This document shows, piece by piece, positions 20,877-29,317 of a stretch of 64,000 nucleotides of DNA (positions within the stretch are counted from its first letter, which is position 1; each line of letters starts with the position of its first letter). The DNA is from Pseudomonadota bacterium (GTDB lineage Bacteria; Pseudomonadota; Gammaproteobacteria; Burkholderiales; Gallionellaceae), in contig JAJYLY010000002.1 of assembly GCA_021787435.1 (NCBI GenBank), forward strand, positions 215,932 through 279,931, read 5' to 3'. The position numbers were made by a program, and so were the translations under genes. The notes beneath the pieces are model-generated. The model was not told the origin of the DNA. It did not search any database and saw nothing but the letters and a program-made list of their open reading frames with translations.

Positions 20877-23129
20877 TTAGGCGGCTATTGTCTCTTCCTC
20901 GAACTCCAGCACGACCTTGTCGTCCTTCACATCCACGGTGACTTTTCCGCCGTGCGCTAGTTTGCCGAACAGCAACTCGTCGGCAAGCGCCGAACGTATC
21001 TTGTCCTGGATCAGGCGCGCCATGGGCCGGGCGCCCATCAGAGGATCGAAGCCTTTTTCCGCCAGATGCGCTTTCAGCTCATCAGTGAAGACGGCATCGA
21101 CTTTCTTGTCGTGCAGCTGTTCTTCAAGTTGCATCAGGAACTTGTCAACCACGCGCAGGATGACTTCCGTGTTAAGCGGTGCAAATGAGATGATTGCGTC
21201 GAGCCTGTTACGGAATTCCGGCGTGAACATGCGCTTGATGTCGGCCATCTCGTCCCCAAGCGATGATGTTTTGGTGAAGCCAATCTGCGTCTTATTCAGT
21301 GCTTCTGCGCCTGCGTTGGTGGTCATGATGACCACCACGTTGCGGAAATCGGCCTTGCGTCCGTTATTGTCTGTCAGCGTGCCGTGATCCATCACCTGCA
21401 ACAGAATGTTGAAGACATCAGGGTGCGCCTTTTCGATTTCATCGAGCAGCAGCACGCAATGGGGCTGTTTGGTGATCGCTTCGGTGAGCAATCCGCCCTG
21501 ATCGAAGCCGACATAGCCAGGGGGGGCGCCTATGAGGCGGGACACGGCATGGCGTTCCATGTATTCTGACATGTCGAAGCGGTGCAGCGGCATGCCCATC
21601 GCAAAGGCCAGTTGGCGCGCGACTTCGGTCTTACCCACACCAGTAGGACCCGAGAACAGAAAACTGCCTATCGGCTTGTTCGGATTGCCAAGCCCACTGC
21701 GCGACATCTTGATCGCGGTAGCCAATGCGTCTATGGCTGCATTTTGACCAAACACCACGGCCTTCAGATCACGATCAAGCGTTTTTAACGCATTGCGGTC
21801 ATCGTGCGACACGGTGCGCGTAGGGATGCGCGCGATCTTGGCGATGATCTCCTCGATCTCATGTTTGCCGACCACCTTTTTCTGTCTGGATTTGGGCAGG
21901 ATGCGCTGTGCTGCACCTGCCTCATCCAGCACGTCGATCGCCTTGTCTGGCAGATGGCGGTCGTTGATGAAGCGGGCGGAGAGCTCGGCAGCGCTGGTGA
22001 TTGCAGCCGCACTGAACTTGATGCTGTGATGCTGCTCGAAATGCGACTTCAGTCCTTTCAGGATTTCGATGGTCTGCTCGACAGAGGGCTCGGACACGTC
22101 TATCTTTTGGAAACGACGCGACAGCGCGGAATCCTTCTCGAAGATACCGCGATACTCCTGGTAAGTGGTCGCTCCGATGCACTTCAATGCGCCGCTGGAG
22201 AGTGCGGGTTTCAGCAGGTTGGACGCATCCATGGTGCCGCCCGACGCAGAACCTGCGCCGATCAACGTGTGTATCTCGTCGATAAACAGGACAGCGTGTG
22301 GAGCATCCTTCAGTTCCTTCAGCACGGCTTTCAGCCTCTGCTCGAAATCGCCGCGGTATTTTGTGCCGGCAAGCAATGAGCCCATGTCAAGCGAGTAGAC
22401 ATGTGCATCCTTGAGTATGTCAGGCACGCTGTCTTCGATGATGCGGCGTGCAAGCCCTTCCGCGATGGCGGTTTTGCCAACACCGGCCTCGCCAACCAGC
22501 AGGGGATTGTTTTTACGACGGCGGCAAAGTGTCTGGATGACGCGCTCAAGTTCGGGTTCACGTCCGATCAATGGGTCTATCTTGCCTGACAATGCCAGCG
22601 CATTGAGATCCACCGTGTAATGTTTCAATGCGCTTTCTTCACTGGCTGCCTGCTCGGTTGCATTCTCACCCAGCGCCGGGGCTGATGATGCTTGGGGTTC
22701 CTTGCTGATGCCATGGACGATGTGGTTGACGACATCCAGACGATTGATGTTGCGCTGGGTGAGGAAATGCACGGCATGCGAATCTTTTTCGCCAAACAGC
22801 GCGGCGAGGATGTTTGCGCCGGAAACTTCTTTCTTGCTGGCCGATTGGGCATGCAGAATTGCGCGCTGGATGACGCGCTGGAAGCCTAGCGTGGGCTGCG
22901 TATCCATCTCGCTATTGCCGGGCACGACGGGCGTGTTGTTGTCTATGAATTCCGTGACAACCTGGCGCAGTTCGTCAATATCTGCATGGCAGGCGCGCAG
23001 AACCTGTGCTGCTGAAGCATTGTCAAGCATGGCCAGCAGCAGATGCTCCACTGTGATGAACTCATGGCGCTTCTGGCGAGCTTCAACAAATGCCAGATGC
23101 AGACTCACTTCCAAATCCTGAGCAATCAT
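20877..23129 (-). CDS. clpA: ATP-dependent Clp protease ATP-binding subunit ClpA
   Basis: AAA+ unfoldase of the ClpAP protease. About 750 residues from the ATG at 23129, which has GGAGG 9 bp upstream; the frame extends 19 codons further upstream but that part is inside clpS. The N-domain ([30 protein letters not shown]) is followed by two AAA modules with Walker A GEAGVGKT and GPTGVGKT and Walker [10 protein letters not shown] and [13 protein letters not shown]. The IGF-type loop that docks ClpP is present as QIGFTK. The gene starts 1 bp after the clpS stop, so the two are co-translated. Confidence 0.97.
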   Translation of the reverse strand: MIAQDLEVSLHLAFVEARQKRHEFITVEHLLLAMLDNASAAQVLRACHADIDELRQVVTEFIDNNTPVVPGNSEMDTQPTLGFQRVIQRAILHAQSASKKEVSGANILAALFGEKDSHAVHFLTQRNINRLDVVNHIVHGISKEPQASSAPALGENATEQAASEESALKHYTVDLNALALSGKIDPLIGREPELERVIQTLCRRRKNNPLLVGEAGVGKTAIAEGLARRIIEDSVPDILKDAHVYSLDMGSLLAGTKYRGDFEQRLKAVLKELKDAPHAVLFIDEIHTLIGAGSASGGTMDASNLLKPALSSGALKCIGATTYQEYRGIFEKDSALSRRFQKIDVSEPSVEQTIEILKGLKSHFEQHHSIKFSAAAITSAAELSARFINDRHLPDKAIDVLDEAGAAQRILPKSRQKKVVGKHEIEEIIAKIARIPTRTVSHDDRNALKTLDRDLKAVVFGQNAAIDALATAIKMSRSGLGNPNKPIGSFLFSGPTGVGKTEVARQLAFAMGMPLHRFDMSEYMERHAVSRLIGAPPGYVGFDQGGLLTEAITKQPHCVLLLDEIEKAHPDVFNILLQVMDHGTLTDNNGRKADFRNVVVIMTTNAGAEALNKTQIGFTKTSSLGDEMADIKRMFTPEFRNRLDAIISFAPLNTEVILRVVDKFLMQLEEQLHDKKVDAVFTDELKAHLAEKGFDPLMGARPMARLIQDKIRSALADELLFGKLAHGGKVTVDVKDDKVVLEFEEETIAA

Positions 23130-23130
23130 T

Positions 23131-23439
23131 TTAAATTTCCTCCATGCTGCATCGTAACGGATGCCCGTGTTGTTGTGCAAATTCACTCACTTGAGTGACC
23201 TTGGTTTCAGCCACATCGCGGGTATATATCCCGCAGACCGCCGATCCCTGGCTGTGTATTTGGAGCATGAGTTGTTGAGCGCGTTCACTGTTGAGAGAAA
23301 AAAAACGTCGCAAAACTTCAATGACAAATTCCATCGTCGTGTAATCATCGTTGAACAAAAGCACCTTGAACATGCTTGGAGGCTTTGTTCTTGAGCGCTC
23401 AGGCGCCAGTGCCGTGTTGCTGTCTTGTTCTTTGGACAT
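23131..23439 (-). CDS. clpS: ClpA adaptor protein ClpS
   Basis: Delivers N-degron substrates to ClpAP. 102 residues with the N-end rule binding pocket seen in FKVLLFNDDYTTMEFVIEVL (Asn/Asp pair and Met) and the later HSQGSAVCGIYTRDVAETKV. A flexible N-terminal extension of ~20 residues, typical of ClpS, precedes the fold. Located immediately upstream of clpA. Confidence 0.96.
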   Translation of the reverse strand: MSKEQDSNTALAPERSRTKPPSMFKVLLFNDDYTTMEFVIEVLRRFFSLNSERAQQLMLQIHSQGSAVCGIYTRDVAETKVTQVSEFAQQHGHPLRCSMEEI

Positions 23440-23535
23440 ATCTTTATGATGTGTATTTTGACACTAATATACATGAGTATGTTAGCGATTAGCGATACTT
23501 TTTCAAGTCTGTTCTGCCGATTGTGAATCAACTAT

Positions 23536-23565
23536 TTGACAAATGCGACAGAACAAGGGTTAAAT
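23536..23565 (+). promoter_or_regulatory. Putative promoter of the cold-shock gene
   Basis: A perfect TTGACA (23536-23541) is followed 18 bp later by TTAAAT (23560-23565). The resulting leader would be about 105 nt before the ATG at 23677, which fits the long leaders of cold-shock mRNAs. Confidence 0.6.
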
Positions 23566-23638
23566 ACAAGCTGGTGTTTGATTCAAAGTATCTGCAGTAC
23601 TGGTTTTGCCGTGTGCGATCTTAGATTCAAACAGTTCG

Positions 23639-23657
23639 CGGGGGGGCCCCGTTTTTT
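23639..23657 (+). terminator. Terminator-like GC hairpin in the cold-shock gene leader
   Basis: CGGGG-GGG-CCCCG followed directly by TTTTTT forms a short, very stable intrinsic-terminator-like structure about 5-10 bp before the Shine-Dalgarno (AAGGAAG) of the cold-shock gene. It could be an attenuator or a structure that hides the ribosome site until remodelled. The function is inferred from structure only. Confidence 0.5.
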
Positions 23658-23676
23658 CTTGTAAGGAAGTTATCAC

Positions 23677-23880
23677 ATGGCAACTGGTACAGTTAAATGG
23701 TTCAACGATGCAAAGGGTTTCGGCTTCATTACGCCAGATGATGGCAGTGAAGATCTTTTCGCACATTTCTCCGCAATCAATATGAGCGGTTTCAAGTCAC
23801 TCAAAGAAGGTCAGAAGGTGACTTTTGAAGTTGTACAAGGCCCAAAAGGCAAGCAAGCTTCTAACATTCAGGCGCCTTAA
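23677..23880 (+). CDS. Cold-shock domain protein (CspA family)
   Basis: A 67-residue single cold-shock domain that binds single-stranded RNA/DNA. RNP1 is KGFGFI at residues 13-18 and RNP2 is DLFAHF at 26-31. The sequence [15 protein letters not shown] is diagnostic. The AAGGAAG ribosome site lies 9 bp before the ATG. It is monocistronic between its own promoter and terminator. Whether it is cold-induced or constitutive cannot be judged from the protein; the structured leader hints at regulation. Confidence 0.96.
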   Translation: MATGTVKWFNDAKGFGFITPDDGSEDLFAHFSAINMSGFKSLKEGQKVTFEVVQGPKGKQASNIQAP

Positions 23881-23902
23881 GATTGCCCAAATGCTGGATA
23901 AG

Positions 23903-23925
23903 CCCGGCCTTGCCGGGTTTTTTTT
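23903..23925 (+). terminator. Intrinsic terminator of the cold-shock gene
   Basis: A perfect 6-bp stem CCCGGC / GCCGGG with a 3-nt loop is followed by eight T residues, 22 bp after the stop codon. Confidence 0.9.
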
Positions 23926-24013
23926 CGCGTCTTTTTCGGACGAGAAGTTTCTCAGACCCAACGCAAATGAACTTCATAGGGCTATAATCTTCGCCTGACT
24001 TGCAGGTGATGCG

Positions 24014-26206
24014 ATGAAAAAAATCGTCAAATACGGTCTGTTGGGTGCGGGCGCTGTCTTAGCGGTAGCTGTGGTAGGGGCGGCCTATCTGGCGGCAACC
24101 TTCAATCCGAACGACTACAAGGCTGAGATCATCCGTGCGGTTGAAGAGACGCATCATCGCACCCTGCATCTGGACGGCGACATCAAACTGCGCCTGTTTC
24201 CCTATATAGGCGCGAGCCTCGAACGCGCCTCACTTTCCGAATTCAATAGCGAAAAGCAATTCGCATCCGTTGAGACGATCAAGGTTTCATTGGCGCTGAT
24301 ACCGCTTTTGAGCCACAGGCTGGTCGTCGACGATGTGATCATCGTTGGCCTTCTGGCGCATGTGGTCAGGCATAAAGACGGCACGACCAATATCGACGAT
24401 CTGATAAGCCGTGACCAGCAACCCGAAAGCGGCAAGCAACCTGTCAATTTCGACATCGCATCCGTGCTGATCAAAAAAACCAGTCTGACCTATCGAGATG
24501 AGACCACGGGCTCAGAGTACGCAATTGATAACCTCAAACTGGATACCGGACGCATCGCATATGGCGTGCCGACCAGGATAGATTTGTCTGTCCATGTACA
24601 ATGCAATCAACCCAGACTGGATATCAACACGCAGCTTGCAGCCATGCTAACTTTCGATCCGCACAGGCAGCTTTATCGGCTGGCAGATATGGATCTTAGG
24701 GTGAACGGTTTGGCGCTGGATATAAGCAATCTCAAGATGAATACGAGTGGCGATATGGCGCTTGCAGCGCGTGAACTGTCTGCGGACAAGTTCGCGCTCA
24801 ATGCAAGTGGCATGAAGGCAGGCGCACCCTTTGAGGCTGCGCTCAATCTGCCGCAACTGATGATTGCGAAAGAAAAGATATCCGGCAGCAACCTGAGCTT
24901 TAACGTCAAGCTTGACAGCGGCAATATTGTCGCAGGTCTTTCTTTGCCGGACATTTCGGGCAGTGCGCAGTCCTTCAATGTGAGCAAACTTCTGCTGGAC
25001 TTGTCCGTGCAGATGCCTGATCAGGCTTTCAAGGTCAGGCTTGCCTCGCCCATGGTGGGGAATATCGACGCGCAGCAATTTTCCCTTGGCAGTGCGGATG
25101 TGGCTGTGAGCGGCATGTTTGACAAGCTGCCTGGCAAGTCTGTGAACAGTCGGATGAAAGGCAATTTTAGGGTGGACGCGAAGGGCGAAACGGTACAGGC
25201 CAATCTTTCCGGCGGTCTTTTGCAAAGCCAGGTTGCGGTAAAGCTCTCAATGAGCGGCTTTGCAAATCCATATGTACAGTTTAATGTGGATGCGGATCAG
25301 CTGGATGCAGATCTTTATCTGCCGAAGAAAGCCAAGGCGAATAAGCCGGAACAGCCGATAGACCTTTCCGCCTTGAGGAAGCTCAATCTGGACGGCAGTC
25401 TGCGTATAGGCAGGTTCAAGGCGGAGAACATTCGTCTGAGCGATTTGCGTTTGAATGTGAAGGCGAACAAGGGGCTTGTGGATGTCAGCCCGTTGTCAGC
25501 CAATCTGTATGGCGGCAGCATGAACGGCGGTTTGAGTGTGAATGCGCAGGACGTTCCTGAAGTTACCGTTAATCAGAAACTGGCCGGCATCGATGTCGCT
25601 GCCTTGACTAAAGACGCAGCGGATTTCGACATGCTCGAAGGGCGCGGCAATGTCGCGATGAATCTTGCCGTGCGGGGCAATACGGTGAACCGTATGAAAA
25701 AAGCACTGAACGGCAATCTGTCGCTAAATCTCATTGACGGTGCGATCAAGGGGATCAATGTCGCAAAAGCGTTGCGCGACGCGAAGGGTGTGTTGACCGG
25801 CGCGCGGACTCAGGCTGTCAATCACAACGAGAAGACCGATTTTTCCGAACTTAAGGCAAGTTTTAAGATCAGCAACGGCGTGGCGCACAATGACGATTTG
25901 ACGCTCAAGTCGCCTCTGTTGCGAGTGGCGGGTTCGGGCGACATAGACATTGGCAATAGCAGCATGAATTATCTGGCGAGGGCAACGCTTGCCAAGACGC
26001 TGGAGGGTCAGGGAGGGCTGGATCAGGTGGGCGGCATCACCGTGCCTGTGCGTATTGCTGGCCCATTTGACAGCTTGAAATACACACTGGATTTTGGTGC
26101 GATGGTGAAAGAGGAGGCGAAGCAGAAAGTCGAAGCCGCCAGACAGGAATTGAAGAAGAAGGCGCAGGAGCAGCTGAAGGACAGCCTGAAGGGTCTGTTC
26201 AGATAA
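24014..26206 (+). CDS. AsmA-family protein
   Basis: 730 residues with one N-terminal membrane anchor (residues ~7-28) followed by a large periplasmic region rich in amphipathic beta strands. The N-terminal AsmA pattern is FNPNDYKAEIIRAVEETHHRTLHLDGDIKLRLFPYIGASLERASLSE; the C-terminal AsmA_2 region runs near residues 500-690 (NGNLSLNLIDGAIKGINVAKALRDAKG). AsmA-like proteins are thought to bridge the envelope for lipid transport or outer-membrane homeostasis. The tail is Lys/Gln/Glu-rich helix. A TATAAT at 23983-23988 lies 26 bp before the ATG. Confidence 0.9.
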   Translation: MKKIVKYGLLGAGAVLAVAVVGAAYLAATFNPNDYKAEIIRAVEETHHRTLHLDGDIKLRLFPYIGASLERASLSEFNSEKQFASVETIKVSLALIPLLSHRLVVDDVIIVGLLAHVVRHKDGTTNIDDLISRDQQPESGKQPVNFDIASVLIKKTSLTYRDETTGSEYAIDNLKLDTGRIAYGVPTRIDLSVHVQCNQPRLDINTQLAAMLTFDPHRQLYRLADMDLRVNGLALDISNLKMNTSGDMALAARELSADKFALNASGMKAGAPFEAALNLPQLMIAKEKISGSNLSFNVKLDSGNIVAGLSLPDISGSAQSFNVSKLLLDLSVQMPDQAFKVRLASPMVGNIDAQQFSLGSADVAVSGMFDKLPGKSVNSRMKGNFRVDAKGETVQANLSGGLLQSQVAVKLSMSGFANPYVQFNVDADQLDADLYLPKKAKANKPEQPIDLSALRKLNLDGSLRIGRFKAENIRLSDLRLNVKANKGLVDVSPLSANLYGGSMNGGLSVNAQDVPEVTVNQKLAGIDVAALTKDAADFDMLEGRGNVAMNLAVRGNTVNRMKKALNGNLSLNLIDGAIKGINVAKALRDAKGVLTGARTQAVNHNEKTDFSELKASFKISNGVAHNDDLTLKSPLLRVAGSGDIDIGNSSMNYLARATLAKTLEGQGGLDQVGGITVPVRIAGPFDSLKYTLDFGAMVKEEAKQKVEAARQELKKKAQEQLKDSLKGLFR

Positions 26207-26369
26207 GCAGTTCGTTCGTCGGCTTGGTTTTGCCTTCTGTCGGCGGTATTGCGATGAATTTACGGGCTCCGACCGTTTGTCGCTTCCTTTCTGCCTTTTA
26301 TGCATGAACATCTGGCAGAGGCTTTATCTTCGCATTATCCTTTGATCGTCTGATATTAATGGGGCGATC

Positions 26370-26756
26370 ATGAAATCGAAATTCAATGCCGGCTTTACGC
26401 TGATAGAACTGTTGGTCGTGGTTGCCATTGTGGGCATTCTGGCCTTGATCGCCTATCCTAGCTATCAAAATTTCGTTCGCAAGGGACATCGCAGCGAAGC
26501 GCAAAGTTACATGATGAGTGTGGCTCAACTCGAGCAGCAGTATTTTACAGACAACCGTTCCTATGCCGGCACGGTGGCGGCCTTGAATTCGTCCGTTCCA
26601 GTTTCGGTCTCGCCATACTATACAATATCAATAGCTGCGTCGGTGGGTCCTCCGCCGGGTTATACGATTACCGCAACCGCGACAGGCTCTCAGGTTGCAG
26701 ACGGTAACCTGACGCTGGACAATTTTGGCAACAAGACGCCGAGTGCATTATGGTGA
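26370..26756 (+). CDS. pilE: Type IV pilin-like protein, PilE type
   Basis: 128 residues with a class IVa prepilin leader cut after the Gly of [34 protein letters not shown], including Glu5 of the mature protein. The globular part matches short PilE-type minor pilins ([22 protein letters not shown]). Unusually, there is no cysteine: where relatives often have a disulfide pair near DG-C and the C-terminal CW, this reads DGNLTL and SALW. It is first in the minor pilin operon and overlaps the fimT start by 7 bp. Confidence 0.88.
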   Translation: MKSKFNAGFTLIELLVVVAIVGILALIAYPSYQNFVRKGHRSEAQSYMMSVAQLEQQYFTDNRSYAGTVAALNSSVPVSVSPYYTISIAASVGPPPGYTITATATGSQVADGNLTLDNFGNKTPSALW

Positions 26757-27208
26757 CGCGCGCTGAGGGTGGATTCACGCTGGTCGAAATGCTGACGACG
26801 CTGATCATCGTCGGCATACTGGCGGGTATTGCAGCGCCAGCCTTTACATCGCTTATCGCGGGCCAGAAAGTCAAGACGTCGGCTTCAATGCTGCAGTCTT
26901 CGCTTTTGACGGCAAGGTCTGAGGCGCTAAAGCGTAATACCGGCGTGACGGTCTCTCCCGTCGGTGGGCAGTGGGCATCCGGCTGGACAGTTGCTGTATC
27001 TTCTACCGGTGAGATTCTTGCGAATAACAACAAAAGCACCTCGGCTTCAATTACAGGAGGTCCTGCCAGCGTTATATACAACAATGCCGGGCGCGTGTCA
27101 GCGGGTGGCGGTAGCACATTCAAGTTCTCTTCCTCTTCAACAAGCGATACCCGCTGCCTGAACGTCGATCTTTCGGGCATGCCCATGATTACCGCGACGG
27201 GGTGTTAG
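26750..27208 (+). CDS. fimT: Minor pseudopilin FimT/GspH
   Basis: 152 residues with prepilin cleavage motif [27 protein letters not shown] and the GspH/FimT-type body ([33 protein letters not shown]). FimT-type pilins help start pilus assembly and, in some species, bind DNA. The start overlaps pilE and the stop lies 1 bp before pilV. Confidence 0.88.
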   Translation: MVTRAEGGFTLVEMLTTLIIVGILAGIAAPAFTSLIAGQKVKTSASMLQSSLLTARSEALKRNTGVTVSPVGGQWASGWTVAVSSTGEILANNNKSTSASITGGPASVIYNNAGRVSAGGGSTFKFSSSSTSDTRCLNVDLSGMPMITATGC

Positions 27209-27209
27209 C

Positions 27210-27773
27210 ATGAAGCGGCTCGATACGCATTTGACAGGACGTGCAGGACAGCAGGGTTTTATGTTGTTGGAGGTGCTGATCAGCATCGTCATCCTGGCCT
27301 TCGGCCTGCTGGGTCTGGCAGGGTTACAGCTCAAGGTACAGAATTCTGAAACGGAATCCTACCAGCGCGCGCAGGCGATACTTCTGACCCAGGAAATGGC
27401 CAGCATGCTGAGTGCCAACCGCGTCAATGCGGCAAGCTATGTGACCAGCAGTCCACTTGGGACGGGAGACGGTCAACCTGCAAGTTGCGCTGCGCTGACG
27501 GGTATGCAACTGGACGAATGCACATGGAGCAATCAGCTTAAGGGTGCAGCCGAAGTCAATTCGGGGGTAAGCGTGGGCGCGATGACGAATGCCGTGGGCT
27601 GCATTGAATCGTTGGGCGGATCCCCCAGCGTTTACCGGGTGACGGTTGCATGGCAGGGCATGACACAGCTTGCTCCGCCTTCACTGACCTGCGGGCAGAA
27701 TCTCTATGGAAATGACGGCAATCGCCGCGCCATTTCTTCTCTGATCACCATAGCCAGTCTGACCGCACCATGA
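27210..27773 (+). CDS. pilV: Minor pilin PilV
   Basis: 187 residues. The leader is long and the prepilin site reads QQGFMLLEVLISIVILAFGLLGLAGLQ, with Glu5 kept. The body contains the TESYQRAQAILLTQEMASMLSANR helix typical of PilV and several cysteines (SCAALTG, LDECTW, VGCIESL, LTCGQN) that may form disulfides. It overlaps pilW by 4 bp. Part of the initiation complex at the pilus tip. Confidence 0.88.
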   Translation: MKRLDTHLTGRAGQQGFMLLEVLISIVILAFGLLGLAGLQLKVQNSETESYQRAQAILLTQEMASMLSANRVNAASYVTSSPLGTGDGQPASCAALTGMQLDECTWSNQLKGAAEVNSGVSVGAMTNAVGCIESLGGSPSVYRVTVAWQGMTQLAPPSLTCGQNLYGNDGNRRAISSLITIASLTAP

Positions 27774-28741
27774 ACAGTCCATCAAAAAACAGGGGTTTTT
27801 CTTTAATTGAGCTGATGATAGGCATTGCGCTCGGACTGCTTGTCGTGGCGGGGGTCGGAACCATTTTTGCCAACAACTACAGGACGCGCTCGGAAACAGA
27901 AAAAACCAATCTTCAGATTGAAAATGGGCGCTATGCGACCCAGCTTCTGACCGACGAGATGCGCATGGCGGGTTATTACGGCGAGCTAAGTCCTGTCAGT
28001 GTCCCAACGCCAACAGCGCTCCCCGATCCCTGCGACAGCACGACTGCAACGCTGATATCGTCGGTTGCACTGCCTGTTCAGGGCGTTGACAATGCAACGG
28101 CTGCATTAAGCTGCATCTCGGACCTCAAATCAGGCACGGACATTTTTGTCGATCGGCGTGCGAGCAGTTGTGTTCAGGGAATGCCAGGTTGCACCGGCGG
28201 AAGCTATGTCTATTTTCAGACCGCGCTTTGCAGCACGTCGGCGGGCCAGTATCTCATCAGCGCGGGTACCGGTCTTAATCTGACCGCTAAAGACTGTGTG
28301 ACACAAGCCGATATCCGCTCCTATCGGACCAATATTTATTTCATTGCTAATAATAACCAGGCAGGCGATGGCATACCCACGCTCAAGGTTGCAGAGCTTG
28401 GCAGCGCAGGATTTACCATTACACCTCTCGTGGCGGGGATAGATCAGTTACAGATAGAGTATGGCATTGATACAAACGGCGACAGCATCCCTGACGTATA
28501 TGCGTCAGACCCCGGCAGCTATGGCGGATGCACCGGCGTTGCCTGCCAGAACAACTGGCGCAACGTGGTAACGGCGAGGCTTTATATTCTGGCAAGAAAC
28601 ACACAGTCCAGCCCGGGTTTTTCAGACACGCATGTGTATACCGCGGGTGGCAATACATACGGCCCTTACAACGATGCCTATAAACGCCATCTTTATACCA
28701 GCCTGATCAGGTTCAACAACATAGCAGGGAGACTGGAATGA
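27770..28741 (+). CDS. pilW: Minor pilin PilW
   Basis: 323 residues with prepilin motif NRGFSLIELMIGIALGLLVVAGVGTIF. PilW proteins are the largest minor pilins and join PilV, PilX and PilY1 at the pilus base or tip. Features seen are QIENGRYATQLLTDEMRMAGYYGE after the helix and several cysteine pairs. Overlaps both neighbours by 4 bp, so the operon is translationally coupled. Confidence 0.88.
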   Translation: MNSPSKNRGFSLIELMIGIALGLLVVAGVGTIFANNYRTRSETEKTNLQIENGRYATQLLTDEMRMAGYYGELSPVSVPTPTALPDPCDSTTATLISSVALPVQGVDNATAALSCISDLKSGTDIFVDRRASSCVQGMPGCTGGSYVYFQTALCSTSAGQYLISAGTGLNLTAKDCVTQADIRSYRTNIYFIANNNQAGDGIPTLKVAELGSAGFTITPLVAGIDQLQIEYGIDTNGDSIPDVYASDPGSYGGCTGVACQNNWRNVVTARLYILARNTQSSPGFSDTHVYTAGGNTYGPYNDAYKRHLYTSLIRFNNIAGRLE

Positions 28742-29307
28742 ACGCACAGCGAGGATTCTCTCTATTGGTCAGCATGATCATGCTGTTGCTGATGACATTG
28801 CTTGCGATTGCATCCTTCCATATGGGTAGCAGCCAGACCACGGTTGTTGCAAATGCGCAGCATAGAAATGAAGGCATAGATGCCGCGACTCAGGCGATAG
28901 AAGAGGTCGTCAATTCGAGCAATTTCACGCAGAACCCCGCTGCAGCCATTCCCAATACGAACTGCACCGCAGGCGGCGGGGCCAATACCTGGTGTGTGGA
29001 CAGCAATGGCGACGGCGTGCAGGATTTTACGGTGACCATTCCTGTCGCTCCAAAATGCGTAGAAGCCGCACCGATACTGAACAGCCAGCTGAATTTGCAA
29101 AATGCGGACGATCTTGCCTGCTCATCCGGCACGCAGCAGAATTTCGGCGTGGCAGGTGGAACTGGTTCGGGCAATTCTCTATGCGCCAATTCAACTTGGG
29201 AAATCACCGCTCAGGCCAAGGATCCCGCAACAGAGACGAGCACGACGGTCACGCAGGGCGTGAGCATGCGCATTGCAGCTACAGCCATGACCAACAATTG
29301 TCCGTAA
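28738..29307 (+). CDS. pilX: Minor pilin PilX
   Basis: 189 residues. The prepilin-like N-terminus is QRGFSLLVSMIMLLLMTLLAIASF; the usual Glu5 is Val, as is common in PilX. The next segment resembles the PilX helix (TTVVANAQHRNEGIDAATQAIEEVV). The mature region has cysteines at NTNCTAGG, NTWCVDS, PKCVEA, LACSSG and LCANS. It lies between pilW (4-bp overlap) and pilY1 (10-bp gap with AAGGAGAG). Confidence 0.85.
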   Translation: MNAQRGFSLLVSMIMLLLMTLLAIASFHMGSSQTTVVANAQHRNEGIDAATQAIEEVVNSSNFTQNPAAAIPNTNCTAGGGANTWCVDSNGDGVQDFTVTIPVAPKCVEAAPILNSQLNLQNADDLACSSGTQQNFGVAGGTGSGNSLCANSTWEITAQAKDPATETSTTVTQGVSMRIAATAMTNNCP

Positions 29308-29317
29308 GGAGAGAAAA

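Noticed and set aside
26290..26369. Possible sigma-54 promoter before pilE
   Set aside because: TGGCAG is present but no GC dinucleotide occurs at the required distance, so the -24/-12 pattern fails.
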